NCBI RefSeq assembly: GCF_904846155.1
Contig: NZ_CAJGZP010000001.1
Coordinates: 1,736,001-1,800,000 of the forward strand
Direction of reading: 5' to 3'
DNA from: Psychrobacter fulvigenes
Lineage (GTDB): Bacteria > Pseudomonadota > Gammaproteobacteria > Pseudomonadales > Moraxellaceae
Length of the DNA stretch: 64,000 nt
A model generated the notes under the pieces. The model saw only the letters and a program-made list of their open reading frames with translations, was not told the DNA's origin and did not search any database. Below are positions 56,761 through 64,000 of the stretch, piece after piece. How positions within the stretch are numbered: position 1 is the first letter of the stretch; each line of letters opens with the position of its first letter. Position numbers and translations under genes: made by a program.

Positions 56761-57762
56761 GGTTTTTGAGCTTGGGTAGAAGGGTCCGACTGATTTCACA
56801 ACCTTGCCTTGCTCAGTGGCTTTGTAGATAAGCTGTCGCTTAAACTCAAAGAAACCCAAGTCACTGATAGCTCTTGATAGCCGCCTGTTCTTAACCATAC
56901 CTTTGACGTTTAAATCCTCAATCGCAATCACATCGAACTCATTAACCAGACTTGTTGTGATTTGATGGAGAGAATCCTGCCTGATACACCTGATTTTGTA
57001 GTGCAAACGAGAGAGCTTGGTTTTCGCTTTTTCTCTGTTTTTACTGCCTTTTTTAGTGCGACTGAGCGCTTTGTTTAGCGTTCTTAGTTTTTTAAGGTTT
57101 GCTTGAAGTGGTTTTGGCGCTTTAATTTTAGTGCCGTCTGATAAAACCAGTAAGTCGGTAATACCAAGATCAACACCAACGCTTTTACCTGTCTTTTTAG
57201 TAGGAATTACAGCTTTTTGTATTTCAACAGCCACACTAACAAACCACTTACCGCCACGTTTAGAGATGGTGGCTGACATGATCTTGCCGTCAAAACGTAA
57301 AGCTTCTTTTAAGCGAACCCAGCCCAAGTTTGGGATACGAATGGATTTACCTTTAATGGCAAATTGGTCGTTGGATAAACTGAATCTATCGTCACGGCCT
57401 TTTTTACGAGCGGTTGGGTATTTCGCTAAGCCTTTAAAGAAGTTGTTATAAGCATCACCCAACTGCATGATTGCCGCCTGCGGAGCGCATTTGGTCACTT
57501 CCAGCATATAGGGGAATAATTCACGCTTAATGGCGTTCAATTCGCGTCTGAGCTTCGCCTGTGAGGGCTTGTTTAGATTTTTAGTATCAACCTCAACGCC
57601 TGCGGCCAAACACGCATCACGGTACGCTTTGTCAAGCGCATACTGCCGCTGCCACTCATGCAAAGCCCAGTTGTAGGCTTTTCTCGCCACGCCACAATCA
57701 CGAGCAAGGTGATTTGCCTGTACGTTGTTTGGCTTGAGTTCGATAATGTGTCCACGGATCAT
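56608..57762 (-). CDS. tnpB: TnpB, RNA-guided endonuclease of the transposon
   Basis: 384 residues, full length. RuvC residues are intact: Asp198 in GVDLG, Glu282 in IAIEDLNVKG, Asp366 in SHDRDLNAS. A four-Cys zinc site lies at 335, 338, 356 and 359 (CSNC ... CPNC). N-terminal Lys/Arg-rich wedge-like region matches IS605/IS607 TnpB (a Cas12 ancestor). It would cut DNA at sites matching the element's guide. Start overlaps the tnpA stop (ATGA), so it depends on tnpA translation. Confidence 0.92.
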   Translation of the reverse strand: MIRGHIIELKPNNVQANHLARDCGVARKAYNWALHEWQRQYALDKAYRDACLAAGVEVDTKNLNKPSQAKLRRELNAIKRELFPYMLEVTKCAPQAAIMQLGDAYNNFFKGLAKYPTARKKGRDDRFSLSNDQFAIKGKSIRIPNLGWVRLKEALRFDGKIMSATISKRGGKWFVSVAVEIQKAVIPTKKTGKSVGVDLGITDLLVLSDGTKIKAPKPLQANLKKLRTLNKALSRTKKGSKNREKAKTKLSRLHYKIRCIRQDSLHQITTSLVNEFDVIAIEDLNVKGMVKNRRLSRAISDLGFFEFKRQLIYKATEQGKVVKSVGPFYPSSKTCSNCNHILGKDELTLKMREWLCPNCQVSHDRDLNASINILNNATVILTAA

Positions 57763-58370
57763 AATGCTTTTTTAACCGCCTCTATTAATTGTTGGTTTTT
57801 CTTGCTGCAAGAGCCGTATAGCCTCGCTGAAAATACGGTGATAATCTCCAATACATCTTGGGCTAATTCTTGCTCAAAACTCAACTCTTCACCTTGATTG
57901 ATTATTACCACTTCAACGTCACGAGCCTCACACAACATGAAAACCAGTTCTGCACCAAATCGTAAAAGCCTGTCTTTATGGGTAATTACCAGCCGTTCAA
58001 CTTTATTGCTCAGTATGTCATCAAGCAGGTTTTTTAAGCCTTTCTTTTTATAATTCATTCCACTACCAAGATCGGTAATCGTCTCAAAAGTCCAGCCTTG
58101 CCTGGCACAATAAAGTTCCAAAACTTGAGACTGGCGAAGTAAGTCGTCTTTTTGATCACGACTCGACACACGAGCATAAGCAATGGTTTTTCGGTCTAAT
58201 TTAGGTGGTGTATTTAAGGAATGCGGTCTGATTTCACTTAAATCATATCGCCTATGCCCGTTTTCGGTTCGCTTGGCGACTAACGTACCATCCTCATCCC
58301 AACGTCTTAATGTGGATTGAGCAACCCCGAAATGTTTGGCAGCCTCCCCAATACTAACCAGTTTCCCCAT
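57759..58370 (-). CDS. tnpA: IS607-type serine recombinase TnpA
   Basis: 203 residues. N-terminal MerR-like helix-turn-helix (SIGEAAKHFGVAQSTLRRWDEDGTLVAKRTENGHRRY), then a serine recombinase catalytic domain with Ser69 in YARVSSRDQ and Arg residues in HKDRLLRFG. Order (DNA-binding first, catalytic second) is the IS607 arrangement. It would mobilise the element. The start lies 16 bp from the border of the 109-bp repeat. Confidence 0.92.
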   Translation of the reverse strand: MGKLVSIGEAAKHFGVAQSTLRRWDEDGTLVAKRTENGHRRYDLSEIRPHSLNTPPKLDRKTIAYARVSSRDQKDDLLRQSQVLELYCARQGWTFETITDLGSGMNYKKKGLKNLLDDILSNKVERLVITHKDRLLRFGAELVFMLCEARDVEVVIINQGEELSFEQELAQDVLEIITVFSARLYGSCSKKNQQLIEAVKKAL

Positions 58371-58385
58371 AACTTGCTCTCTATA

Positions 58386-58494
58386 TTATACCATTTCCAA
58401 AAATTAGAGTAACGCGGAAAACTTGCGCAAGTACTACACCTAGTAGGCTGAGCAAGTTTGACAAAGTGAATTGCACTTTTTGGGTTTGGTATTA
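58386..58494. repeat. 109-bp repeat, copy 2 (MITE-like)
   Basis: Same 109-bp unit as at 44773-44881, differing at three positions. It abuts the upstream side of tnpA, so the IS607 promoter region or its end must lie between or within it. The remaining sequence to the transaldolase gene (58495-58710) is AT-rich without a gene. Confidence 0.88.
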
Positions 58495-58710
58495 TAGATA
58501 TAATCTATCTATTATAGTAATAAATAGGTAGGTTTGTATATGTTTTATTTAACTGTTTGCAACCCTTAATATCGCCGCTCAAAGCCCACTACCCCCTAAA
58601 ACTAGCGACAAAATTATGTTAAAGTCCATTACTGGATAATAGATTGTTAAATACTAGCAGCATCGCTATCAGCGAATAGCCACCGTTAATTGTTTTCATA
58701 AGGATGTATG

Positions 58711-59649
58711 ATGAGCGCTTTACAACAGCTTCGCACCATGACCACCATTGTCGCCGATACTGGTGACCTTAGCGCCATCGCGCGCTTAAAACCGATTGAT
58801 GCGACCACCAACCCAAGCCTGATTACCAAAGCACTCGTCCATCCCGATAATCAGGCCATGCTGTCAGAGACCATGAGCCGCCACAAAGGTGATGTCGATG
58901 CCGTCATTGATGCGCTGACCATCCAAATCGGCTGTAACATTCTAGAGGTAATCGAAGGCCGCGTCTCAACCGAAGTTGATGCTAGGCTGTCTTATGATAC
59001 ACAGGCGACGATTGATAAAGCCTTGGAGTTTATGGAAGCTTATGAAAAAGCAGGGGTTGACCCAAAGCGGGTACTGATAAAAATCGCCGCAACTTGGCAA
59101 GGCATCGAAGCAGCACGCTATCTTGAAACCCAAGGTATTCATTGCAATTTGACCTTACTATTCGGTCAGCATCAAGCCATTGCCTGTGCTGATGCGGGTG
59201 TCACCCTAATCTCACCGTTTGTAGGTCGTATTTTAGATTGGCAAAAGCGTCAGCAGAGCCGTCAGAATGTACCTGCCTCTGATGATATGGGCGTACAATC
59301 CGTGAAGCTTATTTATCAATACTACAAACAGCATGGCTATGATACGCAAGTCATGGGCGCAAGCTTTCGCTCAACTGAGCAGATATTGGCGCTGGCAGGC
59401 TGTGATCTATTGACCATCGCACCAAACCTCATTGACGAGCTGGCAGCAATGGACAGTTCTGTCACCCATCAGCTGTCGGCTGATATGGCCATGCAAATGG
59501 ATAAGATGAATCGTGTGAGCTTAACCCGTGAGGAGTTTAATGACGCGTATCAGCAAGATAAGGTGACGCAAGACCTCCTTCCAAAAGGTATTGATGGCTT
59601 TATCCGTGCGCGTGAGGATTTAATCAAAGCTTTGGCAGAGATTCGCTAA
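58711..59649 (+). CDS. tal: Transaldolase
   Basis: 312 residues: DATTNPSLITKA near the N-terminus, IGCNILEVIEGRVSTEVDARLSYD, catalytic Lys124 in VLIKIAATWQGIEAA, GIHCNLTLLFGQHQA and VTLISPFVGRILDW. TalB-type enzyme of the pentose-phosphate pathway. Start at 58711 chosen for AGGA 6 bp upstream; the Met codon at 58708 is too close to it. Confidence 0.94.
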   Translation: MSALQQLRTMTTIVADTGDLSAIARLKPIDATTNPSLITKALVHPDNQAMLSETMSRHKGDVDAVIDALTIQIGCNILEVIEGRVSTEVDARLSYDTQATIDKALEFMEAYEKAGVDPKRVLIKIAATWQGIEAARYLETQGIHCNLTLLFGQHQAIACADAGVTLISPFVGRILDWQKRQQSRQNVPASDDMGVQSVKLIYQYYKQHGYDTQVMGASFRSTEQILALAGCDLLTIAPNLIDELAAMDSSVTHQLSADMAMQMDKMNRVSLTREEFNDAYQQDKVTQDLLPKGIDGFIRAREDLIKALAEIR

Positions 59650-59712
59650 AGTTAGCCATCAAATCTAGCACCGCGTTTCTCTCACTTCAGGCTTCTATCA
59701 ACTCACCACCTC

Positions 59713-59753
59713 ACAAAAAAGCGCCCTAACCAAATCGTTAGCGCGCTTTTTAT
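59713..59753. terminator. Terminator between tal and apt
   Basis: AAAAAAGCGC-C-CTAAC and GTTAG-C-GCGCTTTTT arms with a 6-nt loop; bidirectional. Confidence 0.85.
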
Positions 59754-59769
59754 TTTGTATGATTAACTT

Positions 59770-60363
59770 TTAAGCTCTTAACACGGTATAAACAGGCACA
59801 GGAAACTCACCATGTAGGCCAACCAAATCTAGTAATACTAAAGCGCCTACTACCGTATGCTCAGCGGATTTACACAGCTCATAAGCAGTGGTCAATGTAC
59901 CACCAGTCGCTAAGATATCATCCACCAGCAATACGCGCTCAGGGGGTAAATTATTTTGCATCTCAAGCGTGTCTTTACCGTATTCTAACGCGTAGGCTTT
60001 GTTAGCAACAGGTGGCGGCAGCTTGCCTGGCTTACGTAACAAAATCATACCTTTGCCCAGACGACCTGCCAGCAAGCTTGCAAAGACAAACCCACGTGCT
60101 TCAACTGCACCTAGGCAATCTACTTCATCCATCAAACCATCAGGCAACGCGGCTAATAGCGCATCGATGACGTCGTCGATATGACTGCGCAGTAATGGCG
60201 TAATATCATAAAAATCGATACCAGCTTTCGGAAAATCTGGTACGGTACGTATAATCTGCCAAAATGGATGGTCAGTATTGAGCGCGTTCAACGCTTCAGT
60301 TTCGATATTGGCTGGATTGGCATTGGTTGGATTGTCTGACGGTGTAGCGGCAATAGCGCTCAT
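59770..60363 (-). CDS. apt: Adenine phosphoribosyltransferase
   Basis: 197 residues. PRPP loop VLLVDDILATGGTL, FPKAGIDFYDITPLLR and GAVEARGFVFASLLAGRLGKGMILLRKPGKLP are Apt signatures. Salvages adenine to AMP. The first ~25 residues are extra and low in similarity to other Apt. The gap 60364-60646 has a minor GATAAG-N6-CTTATC dyad (60517-60534) and nothing else. Confidence 0.93.
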   Translation of the reverse strand: MSAIAATPSDNPTNANPANIETEALNALNTDHPFWQIIRTVPDFPKAGIDFYDITPLLRSHIDDVIDALLAALPDGLMDEVDCLGAVEARGFVFASLLAGRLGKGMILLRKPGKLPPPVANKAYALEYGKDTLEMQNNLPPERVLLVDDILATGGTLTTAYELCKSAEHTVVGALVLLDLVGLHGEFPVPVYTVLRA

Positions 60364-60646
60364 AATGACCCTTTACTAGATAATAATATAACAGCGATAA
60401 CCAAGGTAAATAATGCAGATATTAACGGCGTTATCATAGCATAAATGGCATTATCTGGGTGCATATAGCCATAAATACAGCGCACATTAATTATAATAAA
60501 CTTTTAATATTTACTTGATAAGCACTTACTTATCTCAATATACAAGTGTAAACTTAACGGCGTAAAGTATCGTTATATGATAAACTACGTGCGTTTTTGC
60601 AGGCTGCTAATGAGCGATAAAATTAGTAAAATTGATAGGACTATGT

Positions 60647-60811
60647 ATGAAACGTTATGAATGTATTGTTTGTGGCTGGATTTACGATGAAGAGCTTGGT
60701 TGCCCCGAAGAAGGCATCGCTCCTGGCACCAAATGGGATGATGTACCAGACGATTGGATTTGCCCTGAGTGCGGTGTGGGTAAATTAGATTTTGAGATGT
60801 TAGAGATCTAA
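60647..60811 (+). CDS. Rubredoxin
   Basis: 54 residues, MKRYECIVCGWIYDEELGCPE at the start and a DDWICPECGVGK site near the end. Iron ligands are Cys6, Cys9, Cys39 and Cys42, in the CxxCG and CPxCG pattern. A small electron carrier, often for alkane hydroxylases or oxidative-stress enzymes. Ribosome site ATAGGA 6 bp before the ATG. Its stop lies 13 bp before the alpha/beta hydrolase gene, so the two are probably one operon. Confidence 0.95.
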   Translation: MKRYECIVCGWIYDEELGCPEEGIAPGTKWDDVPDDWICPECGVGKLDFEMLEI

Positions 60812-60824
60812 TATAGGAGATCTC

Positions 60825-61874
60825 ATGAAAGATTCAAACGATCAACAGCCGTTAAGTCAGCCCAATCAGGCTGCTGACGGCGACCTACCTGAAGTAGCTA
60901 TTAATTACCCGACGCCTGAGTGGCATCAGTTCGGTGAGCACTACTGGCGTCAATCTGATTTGAGTGAGCACTTACATCAAGCCATGATCGATATCGGTGA
61001 TGGTATTGAATTGTGCGTTGAAGCCGGTGGCAACCCAAATAACCCGCCACTACTGATGGTCATGGGGCTGGGCTCACAGATGATATTTTGGCCAGATGAT
61101 TTTATTAAACGTCTGATTGATGCTGGGTTTTTTGTGATTCGCTTTGACAATCGTGATATTGGTCTGTCTTCTAAAGTACGCATCGACGGCCTACCACGTG
61201 TCAGTCAGCTAAAAATGATGCTACGCCTGCAGACAGGACTGTCTAATAAAGGTCAGCAGGTCGCTTACAATCTAACAGACATGGCTGAAGATACGGTACG
61301 GCTGATTAAAGCGCTGCACCTTGGCAGTACGCATTTACTTGGTGCTTCAATGGGCGGCATGATTGCCCAGATCGTGGCAGCACGTTACCCAAGCTTGGTA
61401 CAGCGCATGGCTTTGCTATTTACCACCACCAATCGCGGGTTTTTACGGCCACCAAAACCAAGGCAGCTATATACCCTAATCAACCGTCCCGAGAGCCATT
61501 CTGAGCGCGATATTGTGCGCCATAGTGTCTGGTTTATGAAGACGGTAGGCACACCTGGGCATGTCAACGTCCGTACAGTGCGTGAGATTGCCAAACTACG
61601 CTATCAGCGTAACTTTCATCCACTCGGTACGGTACAGCAGCTAAATGCTATTTTAGCATCAGGCTCTATCAGCCGCTTTGCTAAGCAAGTCAAAGCGCCA
61701 ACCATCGTGATTCATGGTAGTGCTGATGGATTACTGCCTCCATCACAGGGACGCGTGGTTGCAAAGACCATTCCTAATGCTAAGTTCCATCTTATTGAAG
61801 GGATGGCGCACGATATTCCTGCGTACTATCAGCCTTACTTGGTTGATTTGATTCGTAAGCACTTACTGGATTAA
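60825..61874 (+). CDS. Alpha/beta hydrolase
   Basis: 349 residues: oxyanion region LMVMGLGSQMIFWPDDFI, FDNRDIGLSSK, nucleophile elbow LLGASMGGMIAQIVAARYP (Ser), Asp in HGSADGLLPPSQGR and His in GMAHDIPAYY. It has the catalytic triad of the alpha/beta-hydrolase superfamily; substrate unknown. AGGAG is placed 6 bp before the ATG. Cotranscription with rubredoxin is likely. A strong terminator follows. Confidence 0.88.
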   Translation: MKDSNDQQPLSQPNQAADGDLPEVAINYPTPEWHQFGEHYWRQSDLSEHLHQAMIDIGDGIELCVEAGGNPNNPPLLMVMGLGSQMIFWPDDFIKRLIDAGFFVIRFDNRDIGLSSKVRIDGLPRVSQLKMMLRLQTGLSNKGQQVAYNLTDMAEDTVRLIKALHLGSTHLLGASMGGMIAQIVAARYPSLVQRMALLFTTTNRGFLRPPKPRQLYTLINRPESHSERDIVRHSVWFMKTVGTPGHVNVRTVREIAKLRYQRNFHPLGTVQQLNAILASGSISRFAKQVKAPTIVIHGSADGLLPPSQGRVVAKTIPNAKFHLIEGMAHDIPAYYQPYLVDLIRKHLLD

Positions 61875-61911
61875 GCCACCTTTAAAACCCACTGTTTTAA
61901 ATTTAGCCCAC

Positions 61912-61961
61912 CAAAAAGAGGTCGCAGCGCATAGATTGTATATGCACTGCGACCTCTTTTC
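61912..61961 (+). terminator. Terminator after the alpha/beta hydrolase
   Basis: AAAAGAGGTCGCAG and CTGCGACCTCTTTT form a 14-bp stem with internal GCATA/TATGC pairing in the loop. Confidence 0.85.
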
Positions 61962-61996
61962 TAATACTCGTCACAACTGACCTAATCACAAATGAT

Positions 61997-63024
61997 CTAG
62001 TCACAGCTCACGTTAGTGCCTTCTTTATTGATACAAAGCTTCCTGCCATTCTGTAGATTACCTACCCAAGCTTTGCCGTCTGTAAAGACAAATGAGGCTG
62101 CTCCATTATAGTTATCTTCAGCTTGTACACCACTGTTTTCAAAGCGGAAGGGAACAACCAACTCACCGCCTAAATTAACAAATCCCCACTTACTATCAAC
62201 ACGTACCCCAGCCATACCTTCAGAGAATGGCCGTACCTCATCGAATGAATAAGTAATCATGGTCACATTATTTTCATCAACAAAACCCCAACGTCCATCT
62301 TGCTGATGCGGTTGTAGAGTTGTAAATAGCGCAGGTCTGGCCGGTATCATGGACTCATTGTTTGGAGCTTGTAAGATGCCATCGTGGTCGTTTTTGCTAT
62401 TTGGATCAGTGGTCGGATTGCCACTTTTGTCCAGCCAGCTGACTGCTTTGTTTTTACGTACCCGCGCATACCGCCTTTATAGTCGTCAATGCCACTGATC
62501 GTCGAGGAGAATGAGACGATGGTTTGATTGCCTGTGTTGATAACCCCATAATTACCATTTCTTTTGACCACGATGCGCCCCTCGGATACTGGACGCGCCC
62601 AGCTCTGCCCTTCTTTGATCATATCGTACATTGTCGGCACGACTTCACGGCCTTGCATATTTAGGTAACCCACGCGCCCATTACGCAGTACAGGTAGCAA
62701 ACCCTCTGAGATTTTATTGGGATCCACTTGCTGGTAGCGTGATAAATCCACCACTCTTTTGCCTTTACTATCAATAATAGCGACAGGCGCACCAAAGTCT
62801 TTGATGGCCAAAAAGTGACCACGACTGGAGGTACAAGAGACGTTTTTATAATAGCTCTTTGGTATCTTACAACTGGCTGCCTGAGCGCTAGGCACTAAAA
62901 ACATCGTGCTTAATAAGACACCAACGGCGAGGTATAAGCGTTGATTGGTCAGTCGCTGTGGCTTTATGAGCTGCGACGTTGATAATTGCGACGTTGATAG
63001 TTGCGGCATAGATCGTTGAGACAT
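61997..63024 (-). pseudogene. WG-repeat exported protein, frameshifted
   Basis: Signal peptide (about 28-49, ending SAQAASC). WG repeats follow: GRVGYLNMQGREVVP, GNYGVINTGNQTIV, GRWGFVDENNVTMI, SKWGFVNLGGELVVP. The first frame ends in nonsense after GMRGYVKTKQ; the second continues as the natural sequence. Adding one base to the T5 run at 62453-62457 (plus strand) gives one frame of about 342 residues, GMRGYVKNKAVSWLDKSGNP. Real inactivation or sequencing error both fit. The N-terminus has STSQL repeats. Function of WG-repeat proteins is unknown. Confidence 0.85.
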
Positions 63025-63091
63025 AATCAGACCTGAATTATGGATATGAGTGTGATACTAAGGCGTGTTATTAGCATACTGCTTTTATTTT

Positions 63092-63142
63092 GAGCTGGCT
63101 ATAACATTTAGCTTTCTAATAGCTAAATGTTATAGCCAGCTC
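63092..63142. other. Perfect 22-bp inverted repeat
   Basis: Two arms of 22 bp (GAGCTGGCTATAACATTTAG and two more bases; its inverse ends at 63142) flank a 7-nt loop TTCTAAT. The arms match perfectly. There is no T run. It lies upstream of both neighbouring genes (63025-63284 gap), so it is not a terminator for either. Confidence 0.75.
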
Positions 63143-63284
63143 CTAACGTTTACAATTGTACCTTTTTATTATTTGCTGAGCTTCAATGGCTAGTGATAGC
63201 ATACTCCATAGACTATTGGCAGTCTTCTAGCAACTACTTTCCCTTTCTCTGTCATTGTACGTTTTATCGCGGTAAGGACATCTT

Positions 63285-64000
63285 ATGGCTATCGCATCTT
63301 CCCGTTCTGCTTTGATCGGTTTGATTATTGGTTGTATTATTTTTGGTTTGGGCAGTCTAATAGTGGCTCATGTCGATATTGGCGGTTGGGCGATGTCTTT
63401 TTGGCGACTGGCGATCTCAGGGGTAATATTTACCTTTCTGGCCAAGATGACAGGACAACGGATGCCGCGTGCTCGTCGCGCTATTGTCTACGGATTGCTA
63501 TCAGGTGTGTTTTTAGGTTTGGATCTGGCATTATGGCATGAGAGTATTTATGCTGTTGGCCCTGGCATTTCCACCTTACTAAACAGCTTGCAGATCTTCT
63601 TTTTAGCGGCGATTGGCTTTTTGATCTTTAATGAACGCCAGTCAATCCTGCAACTGATTAGCTTGTTTTTAGCGATGTTTGGCGTGGCAATGATTGGTAG
63701 TCCTGAGTTTGCGCATAACTCGGACGCCACTTGGGGTTTTATCGCTGGTATTGTCTCTGGGGGTATGCTGGCGGCTTCTATGACTTTTATCCGCAAAACT
63801 CATGATACTGAGCCAACGCCTATATTTGTATTGATGCAGCTGGTCAGTATCGGCGGTGGGCTTGCTATGGTAGTGCCAATGTTTATTTTTGACATGGGTA
63901 ATATACTGCCAAATACTTGGTCCGAGCTTGGTTGGGTGCTGGTATATGGGGCAGTGATGCAATGTCTGGCGTGGGGGTTAATCGCCTACTCTATTCCAAA
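63285..64000 (+). CDS. DMT/EamA-family transporter, N-terminal part (partial)
   Basis: The reading frame opens at ATG 63285 (GGTAAGGA upstream) and runs off the right edge after 238 codons. Translation is strongly hydrophobic: ALIGLIIGCIIFGLGSLIV, MSFWRLAISGVIFTFLA, GLLSGVFLGLDLALWHESI, LNSLQIFFLAAIGFLIFNE, then a second repeat half. EamA-type drug/metabolite transporters have ten such segments. Substrate unknown. Confidence 0.85.
   Translation, partial: MAIASSRSALIGLIIGCIIFGLGSLIVAHVDIGGWAMSFWRLAISGVIFTFLAKMTGQRMPRARRAIVYGLLSGVFLGLDLALWHESIYAVGPGISTLLNSLQIFFLAAIGFLIFNERQSILQLISLFLAMFGVAMIGSPEFAHNSDATWGFIAGIVSGGMLAASMTFIRKTHDTEPTPIFVLMQLVSIGGGLAMVVPMFIFDMGNILPNTWSELGWVLVYGAVMQCLAWGLIAYSIP

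Larger units (their letters stand above)
56520..58385 (-). mobile_element. IS607-family insertion sequence (tnpA + tnpB)
   Basis: tnpA and tnpB overlap by 4 bp on the minus strand. Exact element ends cannot be fixed, as this family has no terminal inverted repeats or target duplication; the left edge lies somewhere in about 56500-56600, and the right edge at or before the 109-bp repeat at 58386. It sits between pheA and transaldolase. Confidence 0.8.

Overview
The window looks like a chromosomal segment of a Psychrobacter-type organism (Moraxellaceae, Gammaproteobacteria). This is inferred from moderate GC content, a nitrate-respiration block (narG, two narK genes, narXL), a fused tyrA-aroA next to pheA and hisC, a rubredoxin, and a dense scatter of small insertion elements. 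No tRNA, rRNA, prophage or CRISPR array was seen.

Layout. 1-7.3 kb: nitrate respiration, with the narG start, narK, narXL, a second NarK-family transporter and, divergently, a YeaR-like protein under what look like NarL, metal/Fur-type and NO-type sites. 7.8-12.5 kb: a PLP-homeostasis protein and a four-gene tetR / membrane-fusion / FtsX permease / ATPase export operon with a palindromic operator. 12.5-13.9 kb: a decayed IS256-family element. 13.9-20.8 kb (minus strand): a 5-oxoproline operon (ycsI D-glutamate-cyclase-like, accB, accC, pxpB, pxpC, pxpA, Nramp-like transporter, biotin-less BCCP-like protein). 21-22.1 kb: gene debris (FAH/aldehyde dehydrogenase chimera, carboxypeptidase stub joined to an IS3 remnant). 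22.2-30.3 kb: an MBL-rhodanese protein, about 1 kb without genes, an acyl-CoA-dehydrogenase-like flavoprotein, a CpxRA-like system with a frameshifted kinase, and a Spy-like lipoprotein followed by an IS with intact ends. 30.3-34.4 kb: two large tandem lipoproteins of unknown function. 34.5-38.6 kb: a YnbA-YnbC fusion protein and a patatin-like protein. 38.7-49.9 kb: ggt, dnaE, Hpt protein, trmJ, cysE, PACE efflux protein, an SDR, folK and folB. 50-56.3 kb: rarD, tyrA-aroA, hisC, pheA. 56.5-58.5 kb: an IS607-family element (tnpA+tnpB) abutting a 109-bp repeat. 58.7-64 kb: transaldolase, apt, rubredoxin, alpha/beta hydrolase, a frameshifted WG-repeat protein and a truncated DMT transporter.

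How the parts work together. NarX/NarL probably control narG, both narK genes and the yeaR-like gene. The 5-oxoproline operon would turn 5-oxoproline (and, through the YcsI-like protein, perhaps D-glutamate) into glutamate. pheA, hisC and tyrA-aroA form an aromatic amino-acid block.

The parts least explained by known biology are the two acidic Tyr/Asp/Gly-rich lipoproteins, the lipid-related three-module fusion with its patatin neighbour, and the BCCP-like protein whose biotinylated lysine is replaced. Three families of short inverted-repeat elements recur in the intergenic gaps. Three genes carry single-base losses in A/T runs, which may be real decay or sequencing error.
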